Positions 48,322 to 59,654 are shown, counted from the first letter of the stretch. The stretch is DNA of 64,000 bases from Coenobita brevimanus (GCA_032717465.1 CM064684.1:2504501-2568500), one strand, 5' to 3'. Numbers and translations are program-made. The notes: a model not told the origin generated them from the letters alone.

Positions 48322-48623
48322 TGTCAAGAGATGCAGCGATGATCTTGGTAAGGTTGGTGGTGTAGGTGGTAACAGCTGTTGTAACATCGGGTTCCTTCCC
48401 TGCGTCGGCTGGTGGTGATGGCGATGATGAAGGTGGCTGTGTCTCCCCCTTCACCACATCCTCCCCAGCCACCTTCCCCTCACTGCTGGCCTTTCCTGTC
48501 AGCGTTATCTCGAGTCCAGTGGTCTTGCCAGAGAGTCCGGTCATGTCGATGTTGGAGCTTGAGATGAGCTTGTTGGCAGTTTCCTTCAGCATGTCCTTCA
48601 GTCTGGTGGGAGCCTCGGGGTAC
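48322..48623 (-). CDS. C2H2 zinc-finger gene, visible exon 7
   Basis: The exon runs from an ATCCACCACAG acceptor to an ACA|GTGAGT donor, 100 full codons. It encodes a Lys/Ser/Thr-rich spacer with PTRLKDMLKETANKLISSSN, a probable amphipathic helix, then a Pro/Ser run (PPSSSPSPPADAG) and TTYTTNLTKIIAASLD. No recognised domain. The phase joins both neighbours. Confidence 0.82.
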
Positions 48624-49177
48624 CTGTGGTGGATGACGTGAGGTTAAGAGAGCACGATGTATACTAGAAGTAGTTTTTTTTTTTTTTTTTTTTTTTAATG
48701 TGTACTGGACACTAGGCACAGTAAGGTTAGTTTGTTCCCTGAAGCTGGGCAGTCCCTATTTACATGTAGTGCCAACACCCCAAATGAGGGAGTTAATGGA
48801 ACAAATCATGCCATCATTAAGGTACTGCTTGCCCACCACATTCAGTACGGTGCACTGGCAACAGCAAAAGTATTTTTATAGCACATGACCAAGATTACAG
48901 AAGTGTTCTTAAACTAACAACATAAATGACACTGGGATTTGAACCTGTTATCAGAATTACTAGATCAGGAGTATGATTATCTGACAACAGCTGATGTGAA
49001 CGTGAGGCAAGGGGAGAGAAGGAGAAGAGGAAGGAAAGGAAGATCTAAGGAGAGAAAGGAGGAATAACGTCATCATATAGACTTTCTCCCCCCACCTATG
49101 AATGGGGTGAGGTAGGCTCCAGGATCCTAGTGGGCAAACACAAAACAAAAACCCCACTGTTGCATTTTCCACCATAC

Positions 49178-49699
49178 CTCAATGGACCTGGTGAGAGTGC
49201 GGGTGTTGGAGGATCATCTTCAGCGCGGCGGCTCCGTCTGTCCCTCTTGATGAGATGTCTGAGGGATCCATCACTGTGGAATCGGATCACGTGATGTCTC
49301 AGGTTCCGCGGCTCTGAGAATCCTCGTCCACACACTCGACAGAAACACGGCTTATAGCCTGTGTGTACGCGCTCATGTCTGTTGCAGGAGAATGCCCGGT
49401 CAAACTTCTTGCCACAGAATCTACATGTGTACATCTTGAAGGGTTCCTCTCCAGTGACGCCCCCCACCCCACCTCCCTGATGTTCTGCATTCTCCTGAGT
49501 TTCAGAGGAAGGCGAGATCGGGTAGGAATCCTCGCTGCCATGCTCCTCTTCCTCTTCCTCTTCCTCATCACCCTCAGTCTGCTGTGTCCTGCTGGCCTGT
49601 GCTTTCTCCCGCAATGCCGAAAGCAGCGCTGCCACCGTCACTGTGTTCTCAGCACTGCTTGAGTCATCACTTAGCTCACATACAGCCTCAGTCCCCTCC
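49178..49699 (-). CDS. C2H2 zinc-finger gene, visible exon 6 (fingers 4 and 5)
   Basis: The longest exon (522 nt) runs from a TGTATCTACAG acceptor to a GAG|GTATGG donor. An acidic run of eight glutamates (about residues 477-485) precedes two adjacent fingers: YTCRFCGKKFDRAFSCNRHE (Cys525, Cys528, His541, His545) and CFCRVCGRGFSEPRNLRHHV (Cys553, Cys556, His569, His574), linked by HTGYKP, a near-canonical linker. A basic stretch KRDRRSRR (584-591) follows and could be a nuclear localisation signal. Confidence 0.93.
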
Positions 49700-50024
49700 C
49701 TGTAGATACAAATGGACAATATTGACATTACTCACAACAGTTTTAGCACACCTCCACAACCTTATACCATACTATATAAATAACAGAGCTCATCCTTATT
49801 ACCCCCTTCAAAGTGTAGGGGCCTGAGGCTAGGCTACCACCACAGTCTAGTATAGTTAATGGCAGATGACCAGACCACTTCTTTTGATGGCATTACATGA
49901 TTGAAAACCTCCATTTATCTTGGGGATCAAACCCATTTTAGGCCATCATTCCAACTGGGATTCTTTTCACTATGAATCTGAATGGCTTTCTTTCTCATTT
50001 TAACTCTTATACATTGCCCCTCTT

Positions 50025-50215
50025 AAGTGGGTGGAGGGACAATTGCTGGATCCATCCAGAAACCAAACATTCACACTCTTCCCTGTGTATCAGTATGGAA
50101 AGGTGTACACAAGGAAACACTGGTTCCCTGCATAGGATGCCTGTACAGCAGCAGTTGCCAGCAGTTGATGGGATCTGCTTGGGCAGACAGATCAGGGTTA
50201 CTCTACTACTACTGC
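50025..50215 (+). repeat. Repeat H copy 2
   Basis: GGGTGGAGGGACAATTGCTG, CACACTCTTCCCTGTGTATC, CAAGGAAACACTGGTTCCC and GCAGTTGATGGGATCTGCTT match 3055-3245. Confidence 0.65.
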
Positions 50216-50320
50216 ACTGGCTGACCTTATTTTACCCTGGCTAATGTCATATGGTTTTCTTGCTGCTGGGAAACTTCTTAAATCTTTAAATGGCACCTGA
50301 AATCTTATATATTTTACTCT

Positions 50321-50505
50321 GGCTAATCATCATCATCCAGTCCACTTTTTTCCATCTACATGTGGGGTAAGGTAAGGTCCAAATAGCAAAGAAATACCTG
50401 ACAGAAGGAGTAACTAACCAAAAGTCTCCCTAGTTAAAATGAACCACACACTCATTCACCCACCACTCAAGCCCTTGGTTGTAGCTTCTGACATAACTCT
50501 GGGGT
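50321..50505 (+). repeat. Repeat I copy 3
   Basis: CACACACTCATTCACCCACC and ACTCAAGCCCTTGG match 9060-9100; the upstream arm has GGGGTAAGGTAAGGTCC. Confidence 0.55.
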
Positions 50506-50821
50506 GGGATTCTCAGACACATTTATGATCAACTCCATCATAACTTAGATACATTGTTACAGGAAGAACTAGGCAAGGGCAGATTTTGCGCTCCTTTTCC
50601 TGCAGAAAGTAATTACAACCTGCAGTAGTCTCATCTCACAACTAAGATTTATAGATTGAAAAGAAGGCAGAGGAAGATTTGACAAACTCCTAGTCTGTCC
50701 TGCCAATCAAAATTTGACTAACAATAGAGAACTGGTCATAAGAACATCTGTGTATCTCAATATTGACAAATACCAGACATTTTACCTGCCACTAGGATGG
50801 ATGTGTAGTGCATCCTTGAAT

Positions 50822-51150
50822 GCAAGGCCTGGGGGCTAGGCTTATGACTGTGGAGTTGAGAGGAAGGATGAGACTGGAGTGTATTGGTGCCGTGATGAGA
50901 AGGGGTACGCAGAGATACTTTGGACATGTGGAGACGATGGACGATGACAATTGGGTGAGGGAAATGAGAAGTGTGTGTGTTGGGGGTAGGGTTCCAAGAG
51001 GCAGACAGAAAAAGACCTGAGACGAGGTCACAGAGTGTGACTTCAGGGACAAGAGACTGAAAACAGAGGCTGCCAGAGACTGAGCAATGTGGAGAGCTGC
51101 CATTAAGTGACCAAAGGTCGACATCTGCAAGCATGTTGGAGTTTTTATAA
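50822..51150 (+). mobile_element. LINE family 2, best 3' end
   Basis: A 66-codon frame gives MRLECIGAVMRRGTQRYFGH, then VETMDDDNWVREMRSV and GGRVPRGRQKKT before a stop; the remaining frame reads DEVTECDFRDKRLKTEAARD. This is the common C-terminal pattern of a non-LTR retrotransposon with RYFGHV and GRPRGRxKKT features. The 3' end is GCAAGCATGTTGGAGTTTTT. Confidence 0.8.
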
Positions 51151-51429
51151 ACAACATATGAGTGGGAAAGCTCATACGGTCATCACAGTGAAATAATCAA
51201 CCCCTTCACTACATTGTTATCATTTTAAACTAATGTTCCCACCAAACTATTATTATTTTGTTCAACTTTGTAAGAGTTATACCTTTCATTTACATCTTCA
51301 CATTCAGATTGTCTCCCCCGAAGTTATAAAAAAAAAAAATAAATAAAAAAAAAAAAAATAACAAAGTGTAATAGTAATGTACTGGTATAGCAGTTGTTCC
51401 CTAGACTGTCTGGCCAAACAGCCCCATGT

Positions 51430-51597
51430 ACTGGTGTAGTTGAAGCCCTTGGTTCATTTGAAATGTGAACCCAGCAGACTGCAGGCCTAAGCTGCCCTCC
51501 TCCTGCAGTCCACAGAGACAGGGAGGTGGTTGAAGGATGTTGTTTAATCAGGCACTTAGCAGCCAGTTACCACATGATGGTATCCCTCTCCAGTACC
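51430..51597 (+). repeat. Repeat B copy in an intron
   Basis: CTTGGTTCATTTGAAATGTG, CTGCCCTCCTCCTGCAGTCC and TCCCTCTCCAGTACCA. It is shorter than other copies, with the middle partly deleted. It ends about 70 bp from the donor of visible exon 5. Confidence 0.75.
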
Positions 51598-51666
51598 AAA
51601 CTCTTGTGTAGGTTGCATGAATAAAATATATTCTCTCAAACCATGCCTAATCTACTTTCTACCCAC

Positions 51667-51899
51667 CTGTGTGACTGGATGGCAGGAGACAGATGTTCCC
51701 GCTGAACATGGTATGAGAACTGCACCCTGGAGTCGCAGGAAAAATTGCACTTGCAGCAGACGAAGCGCTGTTTGTGTTGGGAGAGATGAGCCTGGAGGCG
51801 CGACACTGAGGGGAACGCCACGCCACACAGGAAGCACTTGTACAACTCCATCTTGTCCCCAGTCTCATCGTTTACGCCCAAGATCCTTGTCACCAGCAC
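51667..51899 (-). CDS. C2H2 zinc-finger gene, visible exon 5 (fingers 2 and 3)
   Basis: The exon runs from a CTCCACCACAG acceptor (phase 0) to a CACAG|GTGGGT donor. Finger 2 is YKCFLCGVAFPSVSRLQAHL (Cys377, Cys380, His393, His397). Finger 3 is FVCCKCNFSCDSRVQFSYHV (Cys403, Cys406, His419, His424). The very short HKQRFVC linker places them close together. Confidence 0.92.
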
Positions 51900-52706
51900 C
51901 TGTGGTGGAGAACAAAGTGGTAGGCCTGTCTGGGGTACGTCTAGCACATAATACTTTCAATACAATATACAGTACATATACAAATGTGCTATACTCTGTT
52001 TCACTTGGCTGTGGATGTTCGTGCATAGCATACTTTAAACAGATGTATACACTATGTCGTCATTTAACTAATTTTTCATCATAAAGCTGTTAAACAACAT
52101 AGGGGTACCTTTCACATGACATGCCAGTGCCATTATAAAGCTGTAAGTGCAGCAAAACATTTATGTTGATACAACTAACACTAGCATTTATCACTTATTT
52201 CTTTACACTGTTTATGACCAACATTTAATGCACACAGATACACCCCATAAACAACTAATACATGCATTTATTTAAATCTATAACTTATTTCTTTAAACTG
52301 CTTTGAGTGACAGACATGAGAACAGTGCACTGTGAGAGAGATATCTGTCATAAGAAATATTAGAGAATGATGCAGATTGGTAGGCAAAGAAGGTCTGGAC
52401 ACATTAACAATGGGAGGAAGGGAGACTGGCTGAAGAGGAAGGATCACAGGCATAAATGTGAAGGAAAGAATGTCCAGAGGTAGGGTGAGGTTTGCTGTGG
52501 AGACCTCCAGGCTAGACGACTGAGCAGGGAAATGGCCCAAGATCATGATACACAAAACTGCCATAAAACAAAAAGACTTAAACTGACATCAATGATTTTT
52601 AAAAATAAATACATAATCTTTCTTGCCGGCACTTAACCCTACTTAAGCGATTTTTACATAACATGGTAATTTTTAGCAACACACTCAACACTTTCAGTAC
52701 ACCTAC

Positions 52707-52964
52707 CTGTTCAGCATGTACTCTAACTGTGTACACCATGGGCGGCCCCTCGTCACTGCTGACACGCACACGACGCACACATCCCCCAGGCCCGTACAGT
52801 GGCAAGGGGGGTGGGGGGTCCAGGCCACTCGAGTCTTCCGTCAGGTACTGTTCATTCTGCGCTGTGTTGAAGAACGCTTTCTCCCTCTCACGCGCCTCAT
52901 TCACGAGATTCTCGTTTTCGTCCTCTAGCGGCCCCCGGTCAGAAAGCACAGAGTGGTTGAGGAC
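52707..52964 (-). CDS. C2H2 zinc-finger gene, visible exon 4
   Basis: Eighty-six codons, phase 0 at both ends, run from a CTCCATACAG acceptor to a CAG|GTAGGT donor. The product is acidic and charged (LEDENENLVNEAREREKAFF), then SSGLDPPPPLPLYGPGG and VYTVRVHAEQ. No finger. A LINE begins about 10-20 bp upstream of the acceptor, so the 3' part of this intron is largely transposon-derived. Confidence 0.85.
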
Positions 52965-52974
52965 CTGTATGGAG

Positions 52975-53083
52975 TTTACAAGGCCTTACTGTACAATAGA
53001 ATATTCTGGTTGACTCTTAATTCTTTCAATAATAACTTTAACAAGTCATCTTCCATTCCCCCACTAAAATCTTCAGATGGCAA
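52975..53083 (+). mobile_element. CR1/jockey-like LINE, 5' part before the Tigger insertion
   Basis: Translation gives NNNFNKSSSIPPLKSSDGN, the segment that precedes the RT domain in this LINE group, and the frame resumes after the Tigger at 56201. It is antisense to the zinc-finger gene. Confidence 0.75.
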
Positions 53084-53359
53084 TACAGTAATCACTCCAA
53101 TATCCGGATCAATAGAGCCATCGGTAGGTTCGGATATTGGTTTTGTCCGGATATTGGGCCCCAGCTTATGGACTTGTACTTACGGACCCTAACACAGAGA
53201 AACACCTATACAACTCCCTCCGGACATGCATAGCACCTATTTAACACCCAAATCACACCAATAAGGCACATAAATGACTGAAATAAATGCAATAGACACA
53301 TAAAATGTGGGTTTAGAAGTATGTTCATACATTAATAAACATTCTGGTACTTATGGACT

Positions 53360-53394
53360 CTAACCGAACCTAACCTAACCGAACCTAACCGAAC
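53360..53394. repeat. CCTAA/CCGAA telomere-like run inside the Tigger
   Basis: TAACCGAACCTAACCTAACC then GAACCTAACCGAAC. CCTAA is the complement of the arthropod telomere unit TTAGG, but the run is short, variant and interstitial. Confidence 0.6.
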
Positions 53395-53429
53395 TCTGAA
53401 AAACACATTCCTACTGCACATGCATGAGG

Positions 53430-53555
53430 TAAGTTTAGTATGGAAAGAAGTACAGTATGACACTTTCTGGTAAGTATAGTATGGGAAAAAATACAATATG
53501 AAACATTCTGGTAAATATAGTATGGAAAATAGTACAACATGAAACATTTTGGCTA
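53430..53555. repeat. ~41-bp minisatellite inside the Tigger
   Basis: Three units begin TAGTATGG(A/G)AA and end AACATTCTGGTAA-like. Confidence 0.8.
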
Positions 53556-54176
53556 CTTACAGCAAGTCCCTGGCCACCTCGATGAATAACCGCCTCCTCT
53601 CGGACTCTGACAGTAAGAACGATTTCCTGAAGCACTTGCACTACACTCTTCCTGAAGTCTTGCACTGAACTTAGTCACTAACACACAGAAGTCCGTTCTT
53701 TTCACAGTGTTCACTTTAGTCCAAATAATGTTCCATTAAATTTAAGTGTTGCACATTAACTTTTCCCAAGTTTTTTTAAGTTTCCAAAGCCAAAACAAAG
53801 AAGGTTAGTTACGTTAAATTTCTTTTCTACTTAGTCTTTTCTCCCAACCTGAAAACCTTAACACAACACACCGTTTTTTTCACTGCACAACACTCAAAAT
53901 TCCCCGTGTGGTCTAGTGGAGAAGTTCTTGCTGTTTATTCACTGTCAGAGCCCGAGAGTATCACTGGCAGGCGTCCAAGGGGTGCATCGGTGGGTAGTGG
54001 TGATGGCGTACCGACTACAGAAGACTCTGAAGACAGCCGCAAACTCACGTCGAGCGGTGACTCCACTGTAGCTGATGTGCTGGGCTGTGGCTCGGAGCAT
54101 GAGGGCCTGTCTTGGGGAGGCAACGGAGTGGAACCAGGGCTTGGCACAGCGGGGGTCACGGGCCTGAAAAAAACTG

Positions 54177-55836
54177 TCAATCGTTGACTGGACGCAAGGA
54201 CCGACGATTCTGGCGATTGATGATGCGCTGCCGGAAAGCACGCACTTCCTCCACGAGTCCCAAGGGCCCCATCTCCCTGTCGCAGTCCGGGTGTTCCAGG
54301 TAGTCTAGGACGAACTCTAGATGTTCCCGGAGTGCGCTCAGCTTGGGGATGGCTGGAGTAGTGTCCTGCTGGGCGGAGTCTGCATCATCATCGCCTTCGT
54401 CGTCGGAATCTTCAAGTTCGGGACTGACACCAGCAACCGAAGACGCGATCTCGATATCAGACAACGTCTGATACCCAGGATCGCCCTCGTCGTCGTCCAA
54501 CCACTCACGAACATCGTCCACATCAACATCGTCGCCGTGCGTACGTAGCCGTGCATGGAAGTCATCCACATCAAACCCTAGGAAATCGAACTCCACATCT
54601 GTTCCGAGAAGCAGACGAGACCAACCATTTTCAAGAGTTTTCACAGGGACTTCCTTCCATGCACTAGCCCAGTTGTACAGCGCAGACTTGATGTTGTAGT
54701 GGCGAAGGTTTTCCAAAGTCCGCTTGCCTCGAGTGTCACGTCCTTCCCTGCGCTCGTCCTCGTCCTCGAGAACCACCATCACCTCGTCCAGGAACTTCCG
54801 ACGGTACAGGCGCTTTGTTGCCACGATCACTCCTTGGTCCATTGGTTGAATGAGAGCAGTCGTATTAGGTGGCAGAAACATGCACCTAATACGGCCATTC
54901 TCAGCAACCAAGTCCTTGTCGCACGGGTGGGCAGGTGCATTGTCGAGAGAAGGAGAGCCTTTACCTGGTCGCGAGGAATTCCCAGTGTCTTCGTCTGGTA
55001 ATGTATGACCTCCTTGACGAAGTGATGGTGAAACCAGTCTTTGAAAATCACAGCTGTGAACCATGCTTTCAAAGAATGGTACCATACGACAGGAAGGACA
55101 TCCATCACCCCACGAAGGCACCGAGGCTGCTTTGCACGGCCAACAATAACGGGCTTAAGCCGGTGCATGCCGTTAGCATTGGCACAACACAAAGCAGATA
55201 TCCGTTCCTTAGAAAGCTTGCGGCCAGGTACACGCTTCTCCGTCTCATCGGCGAGAGTGTTCGTTGGCACCGAGCGATAGAATAGGCCAGTTTCGTCAGC
55301 GTTATAGACTTGACCGAGAGTGAGGCCCTCCCTGTCGATCAAGCCTTTCACCTTGTGCCGAAACTCGTCCACTCCATCCTCGTTAGCGTCCAATGCTTCG
55401 CCATGTGCTTTACGGTTAGTAAGGCCATGTCGCAACTTGAACGCGAAGAGCCAACCCTCGGATGCCTTGAAGTCTAGGGCGTCGTGAAGCCTTGCAAACT
55501 TCTCAGCAGCAGCCTTCAGCCTGTTCCACGCATTACCATCACACCAGCTGCACGTTGCTGTCGATACCAAATCAACGTGGAGCGGTCGATCTCTGCATAC
55601 TTGGGAGTAAACCTGCCTTCCTCTCCACGTTGCTTGCTTCTCGACGAGAAGTCAGCCGTGTACTGCATGAGCTTGTCTCAGGAACGCTTGATATCAAACA
55701 AAGTCGACCGGGCCAGGTTGAACTCGCGGAGAATGCGAGAGGAAGACCAACCCGCATCAACCTTCTCCAATATCTCCCGTTTCTTCTCCAGAGTCAACAC
55801 CACTCTCTTCCTTTTCTCAGGAGGCGGGGCCATCAT
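54177..55836 (-). pseudogene. Tigger-type DDE transposase, disrupted
   Basis: The minus-strand frame opens with MAPPPEKRKRVVLTLEKKRE (CENP-B-type helix-turn-helix). It meets TGA at 55678-55680, shifts frame near 55540-55570, continues through FKASEGWLFAFKLRHGL and the first acidic site in NADETGLFYR (about 55296), then shifts again near 54945 where an extra TC lies in CTTCTCTCGAC. The second site DNAPAH (54943) and third QPMDQGV (54838) are in the last frame, which runs on with acidic DDVREWLDDDEGD and stops at 54177. The DDE/D triad is therefore present but not in one frame. The family cuts and pastes at TA. Confidence 0.93.
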
Positions 55837-56200
55837 CACACACACACTAAGAGTAGGGCAGAGAGCAGCAGGAGGCCTTGCAGCAAGTACGGCACCACCA
55901 CAAAAGCGAGCACGTGGGCAGCCATGACGAAGAGCGTAGGTCTTGTCGCGGTGAGAGACAGGCGGGAAGTGGGGAGGATGCAGCGGCGCTCTATCGGACG
56001 TCGGAGGAATGACGAACCAAAACAATGCTCTCACGCGGCGCGCGCGGCAAGTTCAAATTACGGACGGCAAAAAATCGATTTTTTTTCCATTTTTTTTGGA
56101 TTTTCGGACCATTTTGGGAATGTTTGATCCCAGGACGATAAGGTTCGGTTAGTGGGGATGTTCGGTTATTGGGCGTCCGGATATTAGAGGGATTACTGTA

Positions 56201-57935
56201 TTACAAATGACCAGCATCGGAAAGCGGCTATTTTTACCAGTACATTTGCCAGAAACTCTACCACAGACGATACCAGCCAGAATGTCCCAGTACTAGAACT
56301 TGACTCTCCCGAAATTGCCCCACTTAAAATACAGACAAGATACGTAAAATCCATCCTAAACAATTTACCTATCACCAAAGCTCCATGCCCAGATGGAATT
56401 CCACCAATTGTTTTGAAAAAGTGTTCCCCTGAACTTGCCTCTGTTCTAGCTAAATTATTCAGACTATGTATACGTACTTCTTTATTCCCAAATTCATGGA
56501 AAGAAGCCAATATCCACCCAATTCCGAAGAAAGGAAGTTCCTCTGACCCCTCTGCTTACAAACCAATAACTGTCACATCTTCTCTTGGTAAGGTATTTGA
56601 AACTTTAATTAATAAGCACATTGTTAAACATCTTGAATCCAACAACTTAATTAGTGATAGACAATATGGTTTTCGCCACAAAAGATCCACCATTGACACT
56701 CTCAATCTCTTAACTCATACCATCCATCAATCAATTGATCTACATGGAGAAACTCATCCAGTAGCTCTTGATATTTCTAAAGCTTTCAACAAAGTATGGC
56801 ACCATTCCCTGCTGTCCAAACTCCCTTGCTATGGACTAACGTCTTTTGTTCCTTTTTCTTCATATCTTAGTGACAGGAAAATATGAGTAAAAGTAGATGA
56901 TGTATATTCCAATTTTCACTCAATTAACGCCGGCGTGCCGCAGGGATCAGTTCTGGAGCCAACCCTATTCCTGGTTCATATTAATGATCTCTTATCTGTC
57001 ACCCATAATCCCATCCACTCAACACTACATAGTTCATTCACACTCAGATATCCATTTACAAAGTCTAATATCTCTACCTCTCAACTCAGTACAGCCATCT
57101 CCATAAATCAAGACCTACCTACAATCAGTGAATGGAGACAAAACAACCTTGTCTCATTTAATGCTAGTAAAACCAAATACTGTATATACAATTTACTAAT
57201 AGACAGATATTGCCAGATTCGTACATTACCTTCAGTGCTACTAATATTTCCATCTCCAAAAGTATTGAAATTCTTGGTGTCTCACTTAACAGTGCCCTCA
57301 GCTGGACCCCACATGTTAGATCACTTGCTAAAACTGCCTCAAAAAAACTTGGATTATTGTACAGAGTCCGTAACTTCTTCGCTGATGAGCAGTTGGCTAT
57401 AATTTATAAGAGTCATGTGCACTCTCAGCTTGAATATTGCTCACCCTTGTGGAATGGATGGGAGAGGTTGCATTAAAATAACTAGACAAAATTCAGAACA
57501 AAGCTGTTAGAATTATTAACAACCCTGCCATTACAAATAAACAACCTCCCCTGCAAGTAAGAAGGAATGTTGCCTCCCTTGCATTATTTTACAGATATTT
57601 TTATGGCAAATGCTCAGACGAAGTTGTGTCCAAGATGCCACCTCTCCATGCCTTCCCTCGTGCTACACGGGCATCTGGTAGCGCTCATGACTAGAATGTC
57701 ACTCAGCCATATTGCAGAACTTCTGCCTATCAGAATTCTTTCATTCCCCGAACTGCATCTCTCTGGAACTCGCTTCCCCAGAGTTGTTTCCCTCCAAACT
57801 TCAACCCACAGCTGTTCAAGTCTAACTGTTACAGATATTTTATGAACAGAGGACACCAGTAATCTGGTGTATGGATTATTTATTTTTATTCATTTATTTT
57901 TCCTTCTTCTGTTCAGTTATATAAAAAAAAAAAAA
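56201..57935 (+). mobile_element. CR1/jockey-like LINE, 3' part (RT region), inactivated
   Basis: The frame from 56201 contains ITKAPCPDGIPPIVLKKCSP and WKEANIHPIPKKGSSSDPSA (RT fingers), YGFRHKRSTIDTLNLLTH, then VALDISKAFNKVWHHSLLSK (palm A). After a stop near 56884, PQGSVLEPTLFLVHINDLL appears in another frame. At the expected catalytic box the sequence reads NPIHSTLHSSF, so the YADD-type motif appears deleted. Downstream LGVSLNSALSWTPHV and SQLEYCSPLWNG keep family patterns. A short 3' UTR ends in poly-A (57922-57935). It is antisense to the host gene. Confidence 0.88.
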
Positions 57936-58019
57936 AGTGTCCCATGGAATTTTTTTATCAACTTTAAGAGCTTATTCCAAGGGGTGATTTTTAAGGGAGA
58001 GACAGAAAAAATATACATA

Positions 58020-58429
58020 CATACATATATCATCATCATCATCATCAGCCGTTTGAGTATCCACTGCAGGACCGGCCTATCCCGACTGAAGTCGGGACGA
58101 TACAGCCAATGTATCTCTACCAAGTGGCTTAGGCTGTCTGGTAGAGATTGTATGTAGGGTAAGAAGTGCTTGGAAGTGTAACTGTAGTGTTGGAGTGGCT
58201 TTGGATGTGTGTGTAGTCTGTGAACCAATTGTAATCGGCCCGCGCAAGCTGACTGGGTGCAAGCATACTTTACAGTAAGCAACACTGGTTCAACCACAGC
58301 ACCCCTTGTGTCCACCAATGCGGTACATGGCCAGGTGAACACTCCCAACGTTTATTACCCTGGCGGGGCATGAACCCTGGTCCAACCGTGTACAAAACGC
58401 ACACTCTACCACTGTACCACAGAGGCTCC

Positions 58430-58436
<7 letters not shown>
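58020..58436 (-). repeat. tRNA-derived SINE with (GAT)n tail
   Basis: On the minus strand the head has TGGTACAGTGGTAGAGTG (A box) and CAGGGTTCATGCCCCGCC (B box) about 30 bp apart, in tRNA-like order. A central body of some 250 bp includes CGACTTCAGTCGGGATAGGC (a hairpin). The 3' end is (GATGAT)n at 58029-58047. A long (AT)n tract abuts the 5' end. It resembles 23735-23895 in the head only. Confidence 0.8.
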
Positions 58437-58523
<87 letters not shown>

Positions 58524-58547
58524 TATATATATATATATATATATATA
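58437..58547. repeat. (AT)n microsatellite
   Basis: AT runs of about 80 and 25 bp are separated by one CAG. They lie between the SINE head and the Tigger-like MITE. Confidence 0.97.
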
Positions 58548-59065
58548 CAGTAAAAGTCCAATTCTTCGGTATCCAATTCCCCGGCAAATCTGACATTTCA
58601 GCAGTTTTGAGAAATAGTCCCATTTACGAAAATCTCTGATCGTTCGGCAGATTTTCCGATTTTTTTCGTTCCCTCTACTGCTGGGGACTTCTTCCAGCAG
58701 TAGCAGACTCCAATCAACCCCTTCTATTGTACATATGTAAATAAGGAACCTACTATAAGTTTAGGTAAGTGCATGTGAACTTGTAGGCCTACTGTACCAT
58801 TACATTTATATACAGTATGTTCACTAATTTCTTTATACCTGTATTTCATATTCATGTATAGTACTGTATTCATTACAGTATTGTACAGTATCAAACAGTA
58901 TACAGTACTCTCTCCAAACACATTTGTAGTGATATGAGTAGTGATGATAGTGTTCACCGAAACATATAAGGTACTGAGTGAGTAGGGTTTTTGATAATTT
59001 GGCAATTTTGATTTTTCGGCACTTGCCTGGTCCCATAGATGCCGAAAAATCGGACTTCTACTGTG
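58546..59065. mobile_element. Tigger/pogo-like MITE (516 bp)
   Basis: The left end CAGTAAAAGTCCAATTCTTC and, in reverse complement, the right end CAGTAGAAGTCCGATTTTTC match at 17 of 20 positions and continue with GG(C/T)AT. TA precedes the left end; TG follows the right, a likely mutated TA. No coding sequence is present. The CAGTA ends resemble those of the 53086 element, but the families differ. Confidence 0.85.
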
Positions 59066-59342
59066 TGTGGTTCCAATTCTCACACATTACAGAGCTACAA
59101 CTGCTAATAACCTTATGGGTTAATTATGAGGGATAACATTTGCACTCATAAGGCCATCCGTAATTATAGTTCAACAATGGTATAGAACTGAATCCATGTT
59201 GATACAGCATTTTGTACTCAAAATGAACCCAAGAATAACCTTAAGAATCTAGAAAACTTCAAGAGACACCCTGTATGTTATAGATGTATTCGAAAATATC
59301 ACAACTCTATTTTCATACAATTAGTACCGTAACCTGGGAGTT
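59066..59342. other. Unassigned intronic sequence
   Basis: AT-rich, with nothing recognised. Confidence 0.4.
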
Positions 59343-59544
59343 GTTTTTGTTGTGACACCGGGCTCGGTTACATGTGAACCCAAACCCAGTGGACTGTAGG
59401 CTGATGTCCTTCTCTTACTGTTCACCATCCTCCTCTTGCAGGATACCAGTAAAGAAGTTGAGAGGCATTTGTATTAATAGGCAGCAGATCCACCTGGCTG
59501 CATCAGTGCCACCACATGAATGCATCCCCCTCCAGCACCTTTCG
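59343..59544 (+). repeat. Repeat B copy
   Basis: GTTTTTGTTGTGACACCGGG, CCCAGTGGACTGTAGGCTGA and AGTGCCACCACATGAATGCA. It lies in the large intron, plus strand. Confidence 0.8.
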
Positions 59545-59654
59545 ATAATGCGGTAAATCAGCTTCTCAGGTCATAATGAAATTTTAATGGGCAATCTTTT
59601 TGTAATTTACTGTGGACTACACTGCAAAAAAGGAATAAAAAAAAAATCAGGCAA

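Larger units (their letters stand above)
53084..56200 (-). mobile_element. Tigger/pogo-type DNA transposon (3.1 kb) with TIRs and TA duplication
   Basis: The element spans 53086-56198. Its left end CAGTAATCACTCCAATATCC and, in reverse complement, its right end CAGTAATCCCTCTAATATCC differ at two positions; both continue with GGA. TA lies on both sides (53084-53085, 56199-56200). It carries a broken minus-strand transposase. A 41-bp minisatellite (about 53430-53555) and a CCTAA/CCGAA run lie in its 3' non-coding part. It split a LINE. Confidence 0.95.
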
